Positions 9,752-19,256 of a stretch of 64,000 nucleotides of DNA are shown piece after piece. Source of the DNA: Bacteroidota bacterium (GTDB lineage: Bacteria > Bacteroidota > Bacteroidia > AKYH767-A > OLB10); assembly GCA_016717725.1 (NCBI GenBank), contig JADKFA010000019.1:18197-82196 (forward strand), given 5' to 3'. The translations under genes were made by a program, and so were the position numbers. Positions within the stretch are counted from its first letter, which is position 1, and the number at the start of each line of letters is the position of its first letter. The notes under the pieces are model-generated. The model was not told where the DNA came from and did not search any database. It worked only from the letters and a program-made list of their open reading frames with translations.

Positions 9752-9974
9752 AGTACTTACCTCGTTTGCTTAGTCCTTGACCTTCAGAATTGACTCACTT
9801 ACCAAATAATTGAAAATCGTATTTTAGGTTGTGGACGTTGATGTTTTTTTTATTTAAATTTTACTGATTTCACTATAAAATTCACTAATTTCGTATTTGA
9901 TAAGTGTGGGTACGCGATGCTCCATTTATTTAATACACAACCCAAATTCAATAGTTTACAAATAGCATACTTTC

Positions 9975-10915
9975 ATGCAAAGAAAAATACTTGTCACAGG
10001 TGGCGCAGGATTCGTAGCAAGTAGCCTTGCTCAACGTCTCGCTGATAACCCCGATAATTATGTTGTTATCGTCGATAATTTGTTAACTGGCGATATCCTA
10101 AAATTACCAATCTCTATTCATGATAATGTTCGATTTATTAAGGCTGATGTAAATAGCTTTAATGATATATCATCCATTTTTGCATCTTTTCTTTTGATTA
10201 TGTATTTCATTACGCAGCATTGGTAGGAGTAAAACGTACACTCGCAAATCCAGTTATGGTTTTATCAGACTTGAATGGAATAAAGAACGTATTAGATTTA
10301 TGTAAAAATACAGGTGTTAAACGTGTTTATTATTCTTCAAGTTCTGAAGTGTATGGTGAGCCTGTTGAATTTCCTCAAAATGAACATACCACGCCACTGA
10401 ATTCTCGATTGCCTTATGCTATTGTAAAGAATGTTGGTGAAGCTTATCTACGAGCTTATTTTCAAGAATTCGGTTTAGAATATACCATCTTCCGTTTCTT
10501 TAATACTTACGGTCCTAAGCAAAGTACCGACTTTGTAATGTCGAAATTCTTGGAAGCCGCTTTAGCAAATAAGGATATCACCATTTATGGAGACGGGAGT
10601 CAAACAAGAACGTTCTGTTATATTGATGATAATATTGAAGCTTGCCTCAATGCGTTTTATCAAAATCTAATCGTTAACGATGTAGCCAATATTGGATCCG
10701 ATTATGAGATCACCATGCTCGATCTTGCAGATAAAATTATTAGGATTACAAAATCTTCTTCCAACATTGTTTTTCTTCCCGCATTGAAAGAAGGCGATAT
10801 GACGCGTCGTTGCCCCGACATTTCATTGATGAAGGAATTACTTCAAAGAAAATTAACTCCGCTGGAAGTAGGTATTCAACGCCTCATCGATACTAAGCAT
10901 TCCATTACTGCATAA
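9975..10915 (+). pseudogene. NAD-dependent epimerase/dehydratase (nucleotide-sugar), single frameshift
   Basis: This is an extended short-chain dehydrogenase of the nucleotide-sugar epimerase family. Frame one (9975 to about 10190) carries the Rossmann motif GGAGFVASSLAQRL and VDNLLTG. The second frame (about 10191-10915) carries HYAALVGVKRTLANP, the SSSEVYG serine region, the YAIVK catalytic pair, FRFFNTYGPKQ and GDGSQTRTFCYIDD. Restoring one T in the run at 10187-10190 joins them as SSIFASFSFDYVFHYAALVG, about 313 residues, normal for the family. It overlaps the polyprenyl synthase ATG by one base. The exact sugar cannot be named; it is likely linked to the upstream rfbA. The lesion looks like a homopolymer error. 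Confidence 0.88.
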
Positions 10916-11892
10916 TGACTGAACCTGTTGAACAACTTCAGAAGGAAGTAGAATTTCAACTGAGTCAACTCGATTTTCCTCAACAACCTGAATCGCTCTA
11001 TGATCCTCTGCGATACATGCTTTCGTTGGGAGGAAAAAGAATTCGACCCATTTTAGTTTTATTAGCCAATGATTTGTTTGCTGGAAAGAGGGAAAATGCT
11101 ATGCCTGCCGCACTAGCCGTAGAAGTGTTTCATAATTTCACACTTCTGCATGATGATATTATGGATAAGGCACCTCTACGAAGAGGAAAGCCGACAGTTC
11201 ATCAAAAATGGAATTCCAATATAGCAATTCTCTCCGGCGATGCAATGTTCGTGAAATCTTGTCAGCTAATTATGCAAACGCCAAATTCGGCTATGCCTGC
11301 CGTTATGAATCTGTTTTTGAAAACAGCACTCGAAGTTTGCGAAGGACAACAATATGATATGGATTTCGAAAGCAGGAAGGATATTACCGTGGAGGAGTAT
11401 CTCGAAATGATTAAACTAAAAACGGCTGTTCTGGTGGGAGCGTGTCTTGGAATTGGAGCTCAAATCGCAGAGGCAAGTGAGGAAGAAGTAAAACATATTT
11501 ATGATTTTGGTGTAAATCTCGGAATCGCTTTTCAACTACAAGATGATATTTTAGATGTGTATGGCAATGAACAAAAATTCGGCAAGCAAGTGGGTGGAGA
11601 TATCATAGCCAACAAAAAAACATTTTTATTACTCTCCGCATTAAAAAATGCTTCTGATCAAACAGCAGTCGAATTGCAAAAATGGTTGGAATATGATGGC
11701 ACTGATAATGCATCTAAAGTAAATGCAGTAAAAAATATTTACGAAATACTTTATGTAAAAGAATGCGCAGAAAAGAAGATGGATGAACTTTATGCGGAAG
11801 CACTTTCTCATCTCGACGCCCTGCCCATCAACCAAGAACGAACCGCTGCATTACGAAAACTTTCGTCTATGCTCATGCTCCGCGAAAGCTGA
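10915..11892 (+). CDS. Polyprenyl (all-trans) diphosphate synthase
   Basis: The enzyme elongates allylic diphosphates with isopentenyl diphosphate to give the side chain of quinones or similar prenyl lipids. It has 325 residues. The two aspartate-rich motifs that bind Mg-diphosphate are clear: DDIMD at residues 80-84 and DDILD at 210-214. LGGKRIRPIL and LKTAVLVGACLGIGA fit trans-prenyltransferases. The motif context (HDDIMDKAPLRRGKPTVH) fits the geranylgeranyl-to-octaprenyl group, but chain length cannot be read reliably. The ATG overlaps the stop of the upstream epimerase by one base, suggesting translational coupling. Family call is secure; product length is not. Confidence 0.93.
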   Translation: MTEPVEQLQKEVEFQLSQLDFPQQPESLYDPLRYMLSLGGKRIRPILVLLANDLFAGKRENAMPAALAVEVFHNFTLLHDDIMDKAPLRRGKPTVHQKWNSNIAILSGDAMFVKSCQLIMQTPNSAMPAVMNLFLKTALEVCEGQQYDMDFESRKDITVEEYLEMIKLKTAVLVGACLGIGAQIAEASEEEVKHIYDFGVNLGIAFQLQDDILDVYGNEQKFGKQVGGDIIANKKTFLLLSALKNASDQTAVELQKWLEYDGTDNASKVNAVKNIYEILYVKECAEKKMDELYAEALSHLDALPINQERTAALRKLSSMLMLRES

Positions 11893-11970
11893 GATGTTAA
11901 TTAAGAATTAAGAATTCAGAATTCAGAATTTAATTTCAGTCTCGAAAGCGATCAATCCAACAACCAACAT

Positions 11971-13056
11971 CTAAAAGCTAGAAGCCATTTCCGGTCTTCC
12001 TAGCTCACGCAAATGTTTTATATGCGCTCCAATTGCAGAAAGTACCGTTGGATATTCAATGTACTTCACATTAAACTCCTGACAAGTTTCCTTTACTAAT
12101 TTGCTGATCGCAGGGTAATGAATATGTGAAACTCGAGGAAACAAATGATGCTCCACCTGAAAATTTAATCCACCCATAAACCAACTTACAATTTTGTTTT
12201 TCGTTGCAAAGTTTGCAGTAGTATGTACTTGATGTAATGCCCATTCTTCTTCTATTTTATTAGAATCAGGATCAGGAATTGGGAATTGACAATCACCCAC
12301 AACGTGCGCTAACTGAAACACAACTGCAATGGTTAATCCAGTTACAAACAAGATAACGCTGTAACCGACAATCGTTGCAATCCATCCTTTTAAAAATACT
12401 GGCAGACCAATAAACAGCGCTAGGTAACTTAATTTGGTAATCCAGAATCCAAAATGTTCTGAAAGTTTCATTTTACGAATTGGCGTTGGACCAATCTTAC
12501 GTGTAAAGTACTTATGAAAATCCATCCAAAAAATCCACATGAAGTAAGTGGCTCCGTAAAGTAGAAACCAGTACACATGTTGGAAACGATGAAACCAATA
12601 TCTTTCTTGTTGCTCATTAACACGCATGAATGGCTTTACATCAATATCATCATCTACACCTTCAATATTCGTGAATGTATGATGTACAATATTGTGTTTT
12701 ACTTTCCACATAAAACTTGAACCGCCCATTAGATTCAATGAGTACGACATTATTTTATTAACGCGTTTGTTAGTAGAATAGGAGTCGTGCGCTCCATCGT
12801 GCATTACATTGAAACCAATACTCGCAAAAGTTAATCCCATGAGAGCACAAAAAACAATCGACAACCATACTGGTAGAGTAGCAAATACCAATACTGAGTA
12901 AACTAGGATGGCTATTGAAACTAATATAATGGTTTTGGTAAATAGCTTTATATTTCCAGTTGGCTTAATTTTTTCCTCTTTGAAATAATTATCAATGCGC
13001 TCACGCAATGCATCGAAGAAAGGACTGGTTCTGTTGTTGAAGGTTATCTTTGACAT
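11971..13056 (-). CDS. Membrane fatty-acid (acyl-lipid/acyl-CoA) desaturase
   Basis: This is a membrane di-iron desaturase that puts a double bond into an acyl chain. The three His boxes are visible: HDGAH at about residue 86, HNIVHH at about 121 and QVEHHLFP at about 315. The Q in the last box is typical of front-end (delta-5/delta-6-like) enzymes, although no cytochrome b5 domain is fused. Hydrophobic pairs lie near residues 40-80 and 185-250. I choose the ATG at 13056 (361 residues), since the longer frame starts with TTG at 13068 inside the -7 box. It stands alone, convergent with the prenyl synthase. Electron donor and regiospecificity are not known. Confidence 0.92.
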   Translation of the reverse strand: MSKITFNNRTSPFFDALRERIDNYFKEEKIKPTGNIKLFTKTIILVSIAILVYSVLVFATLPVWLSIVFCALMGLTFASIGFNVMHDGAHDSYSTNKRVNKIMSYSLNLMGGSSFMWKVKHNIVHHTFTNIEGVDDDIDVKPFMRVNEQQERYWFHRFQHVYWFLLYGATYFMWIFWMDFHKYFTRKIGPTPIRKMKLSEHFGFWITKLSYLALFIGLPVFLKGWIATIVGYSVILFVTGLTIAVVFQLAHVVGDCQFPIPDPDSNKIEEEWALHQVHTTANFATKNKIVSWFMGGLNFQVEHHLFPRVSHIHYPAISKLVKETCQEFNVKYIEYPTVLSAIGAHIKHLRELGRPEMASSF

Positions 13057-13065
13057 ATTCGAGTA

Positions 13066-13073
13066 CAAAAATA
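13066..13073 (-). promoter_or_regulatory. -7 box of the desaturase gene
   Basis: The minus strand reads TATTTTTG, a perfect TAnnTTTG. Only 9 bases separate it from the ATG at 13056, implying a very short leader. Confidence 0.55.
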
Positions 13074-13196
13074 CTTACAAGTGACCATATAAACCTGGTG
13101 TATTAAATGAATTCACAATTATTTATTGATAATCAATTAGATAGCAATAATGATGTTCGTCATTTCAGCTCTCTTTATTCAGTTAATCCATGATTA

Positions 13197-13420
13197 TTAA
13201 AGCCTCTAGCTTCACCCTGAGCAAAGTCGAAGGGTGCTTCTAGGTTCTATCTCTTAGCTTCTATACGCGAAGCCTCGCGACCAAAACCTGTCTCGCAGAA
13301 CTGCGGTCGCGAAGCCTCGCGACTAACATCCAAAATCTAACATCCAAAATCTAACATCCAACATCTAACATCCAACATCCAACATCTAACATCCAACATC
13401 CAACATCTAACATCCTACCA
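13197..13420. repeat. Intergenic repeat cluster: hairpin, 16-bp direct repeat and CATCCAACATCTAA array
   Basis: The spacer between the desaturase and the secreted-protein gene contains no gene. It holds a hairpin, CACCCT at 13213-13218 with AGGGTG at 13231-13236; a direct repeat CGCGAAGCCTCGCGAC at 13266-13281 and 13308-13323; and about 95 bases (13324-13418) of near-tandem AACATCCAAAATCT and AACATCCAACATCT units. These look like slipped simple repeats of a kind common between Bacteroidota genes. Confidence 0.8.
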
Positions 13421-14918
13421 CTACACCTCAAATTTCACTAAAAACAATCTCTTCTTCGTCACTGCAGGTACAATAAAAGTATTTTCGTCTACTTGCTTTC
13501 CGGCTCTTGGTAAAATGGAAATGCTATCACTCTTTTTACTAATTTTTTTTACTTTTCATTTCTCCTTTTGGATCAATTGAATTTCCAGTGATTTCATTGC
13601 TTCTGCCAATGTCATTATTGAATACAATGGTTAATTCTTCAGGAGTTAAGATGGTATTAAAGGATGAATATAAACCTTCATCATCCATCGAAGTTTGCTC
13701 TTTTCTGATCAACTGACTCCAATGAATACTTCCATCTGCATTTACAGAGAGTGTGAGTATGTTGTCAAAGTGAAATTCAATTCTTCGATTAAATGTTTGT
13801 GTGAAGTAATCGTAAAAATTATATTCGCTGAGATAGGCAGCTTCTGCAATAATAATCGCTCCACCATCATTTCTAGGAATTACATTTCGAATGGGATAAC
13901 TTATTAAGCTAGCTCCCGTACCCGTATTTCTTTGTCCGATGAATTTTAATTGGGCTTCATTGTTTAATTTACCACTATTAATTTTTAATTCATTACCACC
14001 ATTTAATCCAAGTGTTGCATAGAGTAAACTCGCTCCAGCAAATGAAGTTTGGTCAGAGTAGAATCCAGTTACAATGGCTTGGTTATTGATTTTATCAATG
14101 ACCAATGCCGCTTCATTCATGTATTGATCTACTCGATTGAAATCATATTCTTTCATTTTGTTTGCGACCTTATTTACATGAAAAATTTTATACTGTCGCA
14201 ATCTGTTTTTCTTGCTTTCTGAAACTTCTTTTGTAAAACCAAGAAATAATAAGTCTTCCGAATTGCTGATTGCAAATTCGCTCAACTCCGCATTTTTTGC
14301 TGAATAATTTATTTCCGATTTAAATTGGTACGATACCTTGAAAGAATCATTCACACAGGCATAATGAATTTGAATGTTTCCATTTCCAGATTCTTCCATG
14401 GCAACGCCCATAAATCGGCGATTAGGTGAAATAACCAAACGCGGTTTAGAGAGATCAGATGATTTTTGAATGGTACTCGAGTATATTTTCAAGCCACTAA
14501 CTTCCGTTTCTCCTTTTGAATTTAAAACACTCATGAAAAGTTGAATCTCCCCACTCGAACGCGTTTGCATACTGGAAATGATTACCGGTTTTTCGTTGAA
14601 GAATCCAATGCTTTCTAAAGAACCACCTGAGGGAATTGCGTCAACGGTTTTTCTCCACTTCGGTTGTAGGTTATATCCAAAATAGCTAAGTTCATATTTC
14701 CTCGTTCGTAATCCAAAGCGATCTCTACTCGTTTCTAAGGACAGGTTGCTCATTAAAATATATACACCTTCTTCGTCTTGTCCAATAACTTTCGCATAGT
14801 CGAAACCGTTATTGTCGATGTTGTCTGCAGAAATTAGAATGGTCTGCGCCCAACTCATGGTAGATAGACTAAATAAAAATAGGAGAAGGAAATATTTCAA
14901 GATTGATTTCATATTCAT
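13421..14918 (-). pseudogene. Secreted protein of unknown function, frameshifted at an A8 run
   Basis: I do not recognise a named family. The protein begins with a signal peptide (MNMKSILKYFLLLFLF, cleavage after SWAQ). It continues as about 430 residues of short beta-rich segments with recurring patterns such as GVYILMS and PVIISSM, suggestive of a propeller-like periplasmic protein. The first frame ends at 13539 just after GEMKSKKN. The coding sequence clearly continues in another frame as SKKSDSISILPRAGKQVDEN and on to KKRLFLVKFEV, with a stop at 13421. The switch lies in eight A residues (13543-13550); seven would keep one frame of about 498 residues. It follows the hydrolase gene after 2 bases, so it belongs to the gldB operon. 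Confidence 0.72.
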
Positions 14919-14920
14919 CT

Positions 14921-15568
14921 TTAAGAATGCTCAACTAAAAATGGATTGTTTACTTTTTCAAATTCAATACTGGTTTCTGGTCCATGACCTGGATAAACAA
15001 TAGTTTTCCCTGGTAATGTGAATAGTTTTTCTTTTATACTTAGAAGTAATGTTTCTGTGTCTCCTCCCGGTAAATCAGTTCGACCTATACTCTGTGAAAA
15101 TAATACATCTCCGCCAATTAATACATCGCTTTCTTTATGCCAAAAACAAATGCTTCCCGGACTATGTCCTGGTACATGAATCATATTAAGTTGACAATTT
15201 CCAAATTTTATGGTAGAGCCTTCTTTTAAATTTGTAATAGGCGTAGGGGAGGCCTCCATAAATATTCCGTAAACCTGACCGTACTGCAAACACGCTGCAA
15301 GTAATTTTTCTTCTAACTCGTGAATCTGGGGTTGAAGATGAAATGCGTCTCCCACAAATTTATTCCCCAATACATGGTCAATATGGCAATGTGTATTGAG
15401 TAAGTGAACAGGCTTTAACTTTTGTGAGTGTATAAAATTGAAAAGTTCTTCTTTCTCTTCAGGATCATAACAACCAGGATCAATGATAACGCATTCCAAT
15501 GTTTCATCATATAAAATATATGTATTTTCCTGAAACGGATTAAAGGTGAAGCGTGCAATTTTCATCAT
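14921..15568 (-). CDS. Metallo-beta-lactamase-fold hydrolase (glyoxalase II-like)
   Basis: This 215-residue protein belongs to the metallo-beta-lactamase superfamily, most like the hydroxyacylglutathione hydrolase/persulfide dioxygenase-like group. The metal motif THCHIDH is at residues 59-65. Further ligands are HVPGHSPGSICFW (His), GGDVLFSQSIGRTDLPGGD (Asp) and YPGHGPET (His). FNPFQENTYILYDE at the N-terminus is typical. It overlaps the gldB stop by four bases (ATGA), showing translational coupling, and is followed after 2 bases by the secreted-protein gene. The substrate cannot be deduced from sequence alone. Confidence 0.92.
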   Translation of the reverse strand: MMKIARFTFNPFQENTYILYDETLECVIIDPGCYDPEEKEELFNFIHSQKLKPVHLLNTHCHIDHVLGNKFVGDAFHLQPQIHELEEKLLAACLQYGQVYGIFMEASPTPITNLKEGSTIKFGNCQLNMIHVPGHSPGSICFWHKESDVLIGGDVLFSQSIGRTDLPGGDTETLLLSIKEKLFTLPGKTIVYPGHGPETSIEFEKVNNPFLVEHS

Positions 15569-16629
15569 GATAATTTACTCTTTTTTGGTTTGTACCCTGA
15601 TTTCGAAAGTATAGATTGCGCATCTTTTTCCATAAATAATTGTAATAAATTGGTCTTTGGATGCTCTTGCATATACGATCGAATAATCTGCCACCCAATG
15701 AATGCTCCAAGACGCGCAGGCGACTCTTTAGGAAATCCATTGGTGCTATTTCCATCGTGAATATACTTCAAATAAACTTTTGGATTGATGTTGTACAGTA
15801 AATCTTGTTCAATAAAGAATGACCAGATTTGCTCCTCATTTTCATTCGCCCAACTAAGTTGAGCAGGGGAATATCCTAATTTAATAGTATCGGGAGTTTC
15901 AGGAGAGAGTACATCCATGGCATATAAAATCTTACCTTGAAAAAGCATCTGTGCTAAACAATTTTTTTGCGAGCTATCATCTAAAAATTCGCTTTCGAGC
16001 CATCCTTTCATCATGTCATTCACAATGTATTCAGGCTCCAGTTTTTTCATCATGTACATGGGTAACTGAAGACTTGGATAGTATTTATAATTCTGCCCCA
16101 AATAAAAATGTAACCCAACGCCTAATGTACTATCCATGGTCATGATGTTACTACTAAATGGGGAAATGTAAGTCATAATAGCAGGAATTTTCTTTCCTGG
16201 AAACGCAATCTTATATCGTTCAAATGCTAAGGTTAATTCTTTTTCTAACCATGCTAGATCACCAAACTCGTTTTGGCAATCCATAAATATTTCATGGATG
16301 TATTGGTCTTTTAAGTATTGATTAAGGTTATTCGCAATTTCAACATCCAACGGTTTTCTCTTGCTCGGTGGAACGATGGCGGCCAATTGTACACACCAAA
16401 GCTCAAAAAAATCTCCGTATTTCAACCGTAACTCTCTGATTTTAGCAGTGTCGACAGCTTGATCCTTTGACATTAATTCAGCTTCGAAACGAATGATTTT
16501 TAAAGGTGGGATTTCTTCAGTAATCTCAATAGGCTCAGGACGTTTTTCGTCTTTTCCATTTTGTCCACAACCATAAGTCAATAATATCATGGTGAAAAAA
16601 TAGAATCCTAGTTTGATTTTGTTTATCAT
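15565..16629 (-). CDS. gldB: GldB-type gliding motility lipoprotein
   Basis: GldB is a lipoprotein that Flavobacterium requires for gliding. This 354-residue protein has a lipoprotein signal (hydrophobic stretch ending LLTYGCGQ, acylated Cys at about residue 21). The body matches the family through LRLKYGDFFELWC near residues 65-80, IPAIMTYISPFSSNIMT near 150-166 and YLGQNYKYYP near 175-185. It leads a minus operon with the hydrolase and a secreted protein, and is divergent from an outer-membrane barrel gene, with start codons 21 bases apart. A neighbouring nadE gene agrees with what I recall of Flavobacterium. gldC is not adjacent. Assignment rests on motif resemblance; fairly sure. Confidence 0.82.
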   Translation of the reverse strand: MINKIKLGFYFFTMILLTYGCGQNGKDEKRPEPIEITEEIPPLKIIRFEAELMSKDQAVDTAKIRELRLKYGDFFELWCVQLAAIVPPSKRKPLDVEIANNLNQYLKDQYIHEIFMDCQNEFGDLAWLEKELTLAFERYKIAFPGKKIPAIMTYISPFSSNIMTMDSTLGVGLHFYLGQNYKYYPSLQLPMYMMKKLEPEYIVNDMMKGWLESEFLDDSSQKNCLAQMLFQGKILYAMDVLSPETPDTIKLGYSPAQLSWANENEEQIWSFFIEQDLLYNINPKVYLKYIHDGNSTNGFPKESPARLGAFIGWQIIRSYMQEHPKTNLLQLFMEKDAQSILSKSGYKPKKSKLS

Positions 16630-16650
16630 TGTACTACTAATCTAAAGGTT

Positions 16651-17292
16651 ATGCGCAAACTTATATTAATTTTAATTATTGGCTTCTTTTTACCTGTCTT
16701 AACGAAGGCACAAGATCAGAAATTTCATTTCGGTTTTAAAATCACACCCAGTATGGCGTGGATTAAGCCCGATCAAAAAAGTATTGAACGCGTAGGGTAT
16801 CGACTTGGTTTTAACTACGGTGCTCAAACGGAATTTCGCCTTTCCGATAATTATGCTATTGTAACAGGTGCGCAAGTGGCTTACCGCAGTGGTAAGTTGA
16901 GTTTTGATGCAGGCAAAGATAGTCTTGGAAACAATCTTTCGGATCCTACTGTTATTTATAAAGTTCAATATGTTGAAATTCCTATCTGTTTGAAGATGTT
17001 GACGAATCAATTTAACAAAATTCGTTATTATGGCCAATTTGGTTTCGGAACTGGAATGCGCATTAGGGCTCTGAAAGAAACCGAAGTAGAAGATAAAATT
17101 GATGCAAAAAAGGATATCAATTTCCTAAATGTGAGTATGATTATTGGTGCTGGAGTAGAATATGAAATTAGCGGTTCAACGGTCGCTTTTGGTGGAATTG
17201 AGTTTAATAACGGATTTGTTGATATTATTGATGGCAATACTGGAAAAGCATTTTCAAATTTCCTTGGATTGAATGTCGGTATATTGTTCTGA
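16651..17292 (+). CDS. Outer-membrane beta-barrel protein (PorT/OMP_b-brl_2 type)
   Basis: This 213-residue protein has a signal peptide (cleavage near LTKAQ, residue 20). The rest is a set of alternating, glycine- and aromatic-rich strands: FHFGFKITPSMAWI, YRLGFNYGAQTEF, YAIVTGAQVAYRSG, VQYVEIPICLKML, IRYYGQFGFGTGMR and NFLGLNVGILF at the end. YVEIPICLKM is the signature segment of the PF13568-type barrels annotated as PorT family. PorT itself is a T9SS component, but many relatives are not, so I give no symbol. It is divergent from gldB and followed by a clear terminator. Confidence 0.8.
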   Translation: MRKLILILIIGFFLPVLTKAQDQKFHFGFKITPSMAWIKPDQKSIERVGYRLGFNYGAQTEFRLSDNYAIVTGAQVAYRSGKLSFDAGKDSLGNNLSDPTVIYKVQYVEIPICLKMLTNQFNKIRYYGQFGFGTGMRIRALKETEVEDKIDAKKDINFLNVSMIIGAGVEYEISGSTVAFGGIEFNNGFVDIIDGNTGKAFSNFLGLNVGILF

Positions 17293-17316
17293 TAACGAGT
17301 AGTTACCAAAATACAG

Positions 17317-17348
17317 GGTTGTGGTCTTAAGGATTCACAACCTTTTTT
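17317..17348 (+). terminator. Rho-independent terminator after the barrel gene
   Basis: GGTTGTG (17317-17323) pairs with CACAACC (17336-17342) and is followed at once by six T residues. Confidence 0.8.
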
Positions 17349-17366
17349 ATGCCCTTTCTATTTACG

Positions 17367-17374
17367 TACCTTTG
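17367..17374 (+). promoter_or_regulatory. -7 box of nadE, implying a leaderless transcript
   Basis: TACCTTTG is a perfect TAnnTTTG, with only 5 bases between it and the ATG at 17380. No good TTG -33 element is visible. Confidence 0.5.
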
Positions 17375-17379
17375 CCCCA

Positions 17380-19031
17380 ATGAAAATTGCGCTCTCTCAG
17401 CTGAATTTCCGTATCGGTAATTTTACTTATAATACGTCGCGAATAGTAGATGAAATTGAAAAGGCCGAAAAGGACGAAGTCGATCTTCTCGTTTTTGCGG
17501 AATTAGCCGTTTGTGGGTATCCACCTCTCGATTTTCTGGATTATTCCCATTTTATTGATCGGTGTAGAGAAAGCATCTTAATTATTGCAGAACGTTGTAA
17601 TAAAGTAACAGTAATCATTGGCGCCCCTGCATTTAATGCAGATCCAAAGGGTAAGAATCTTTTAATTCAGCTTATGTTTTGGCGGATAGAAAAATACAGC
17701 AAATCGTTCATAAGACGCTGCTCCCAACTTATGATGTCTTTGATGAGTATCGCTGGTTTGAATCGAATCGTGAATTTAAATGTATCGAAGTAAAGGGAGT
17801 TCGTATAGCCCTCACCGTATGTGAAGATCTTTGGAATATCGATGAGGATCCTCTCTATACTTTTTGGCCGATGAAGGAATTGATTCAACAGAATCCACAA
17901 CTGATGATCAATATCGCCGCCTCTCCATTTTCAGACCAACACGCTGAAAATCGAAAGGCAATTTTAATAAAGAATGTAAAAGAATATCATCTCCCACTTT
18001 TATATGTAAATCATGTAGGCGCTCAAACCGATTTGTTGTTTGATGGTGGTTCGATGTTGATTGACTCGAATGGAAATGTTCAACATGAACTTCTCTATTT
18101 TCAGGAAGATTATGTTGCTTGTGAATTTAATGCAGTAACACAAAAATTTTCAAATCTAAATAATGAGATTCCTACATCCATTCCCTCTGAAAGAATAGAA
18201 AGAATTTATCAAGGATTGGTGATGGGTGTACGCGATTATTTTGAAAAGATGGGTTTTGTAAAAGCAATCCTCGGACTCAGTGGTGGTATTGATTCTGCAT
18301 TGGTATTGGCTCTCGCCTGTGAAGCATTGGGTGCAAAAAATGTGCATGCTGTTTTAATGCCCTCCGAATTTTCTAGTGATCATTCTATAGATGATTCAGT
18401 GATGATGGCGGAGAAGATAGGATGTACGCATGAAATTATGCCTATCATCCCTATGTACGATTCGTTTTTAAATGCGCTGAAAGCAGATTTTGATGGTACT
18501 CCCTTTAATGTGGCTGAAGAAAATATTCAAGCGCGTATCCGTGGATTAATTTTGATGGCCCTTTCCAATAAGTTTGGTTATATTCTCTTAAATACAAGTA
18601 ATAAAAGTGAACTCGCTGTTGGTTATGGAACGTTGTATGGCGATATGTGTGGAGGCTTGTCTGTCATTGGTGATCTTTATAAGATGGATGTGTATGCACT
18701 ATCAAAATTTGTGAATCGAGATCATGAAATCATTCCGAATTCAATCCTCACAAAAGCACCTTCTGCAGAGTTACGCCCCGATCAGTTCGATAGCGACTCC
18801 CTTCCTCCTTACGAAGTGTTAGATGCTATTTTACATCGTTACATAGAGGAACAAAAAGGTCCCGACAAAATTATTAAAGAAGGTTTCGACGAAGCTCTCG
18901 TTTACCGCATTTTGAAAATGGTAAATAATAATGAATGGAAAAGATTTCAATTCGCTCCCGTCTTACGCGTTACCTCAAAAGCATTTGGTAGAGGAAGGAG
19001 AATGCCGCTCGTTGCTAAATACTTAGGGTAG
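17380..19031 (+). pseudogene. nadE: Glutamine-dependent NAD+ synthetase, single frameshift
   Basis: The enzyme amidates nicotinate adenine dinucleotide to NAD+, taking ammonia from glutamine through an N-terminal nitrilase-like domain. Frame one (17380 to about 17663) has the catalytic Glu in FAELAVCGYPPLDF (residue 41). The second frame (to 19031) has the catalytic Lys in HKTLLPTYDVFDEYRWF and Cys in LTVCEDLW. It then has the ATP-pyrophosphatase P-loop LSGGIDSALVLAL, NIQARIRGLILMA and LNTSNKSELAVGYGTLYGDM. Restoring one T in the run at 17660-17663 gives KNLFNSAYVLADRKIQQI and a full protein of about 550 residues. All catalytic residues are present, so a sequencing deletion is the likely cause. 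Confidence 0.94.
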
Positions 19032-19250
19032 AGTAGGAGTCCCGATAGCTATCGGGACGGAGAGTAGGAGAATAGGAGAATCGGAGAGTGGGAGAGAAGC
19101 ACTGTGAGAGTGAAAGAATTTTCGAATCCATCATTCAAATAATCCACCTATCCACCAATCCACCAATCCACCATCCCGATAGCTATCGGGACACCAATTT
19201 ACCAATTTACCAATTTACCATCCCGATAGCTATCGGGACACCAACTCACC
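19032..19250. repeat. Palindromic and simple repeats downstream of nadE
   Basis: The 18-bp perfect palindrome TCCCGATAGCTATCGGGA occurs three times, at 19040-19057, 19174-19191 and 19221-19238. Between them lie simple arrays: GAGTAGGAG-type (19031-19095), CCACCAATC-type (19143-19172) and ACCAATTT-type (19192-19220). No gene is present. The palindromes may act as a bidirectional transcription stop between the convergent nadE and korB. Confidence 0.85.
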
Positions 19251-19256
19251 AATTCC

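Noticed and set aside
17380..17793. Treating the first nadE frame as a separate nitrilase-family gene
   Set aside because: It lacks the Lys and Cys of the catalytic triad, which lie in the next frame in exact family order.
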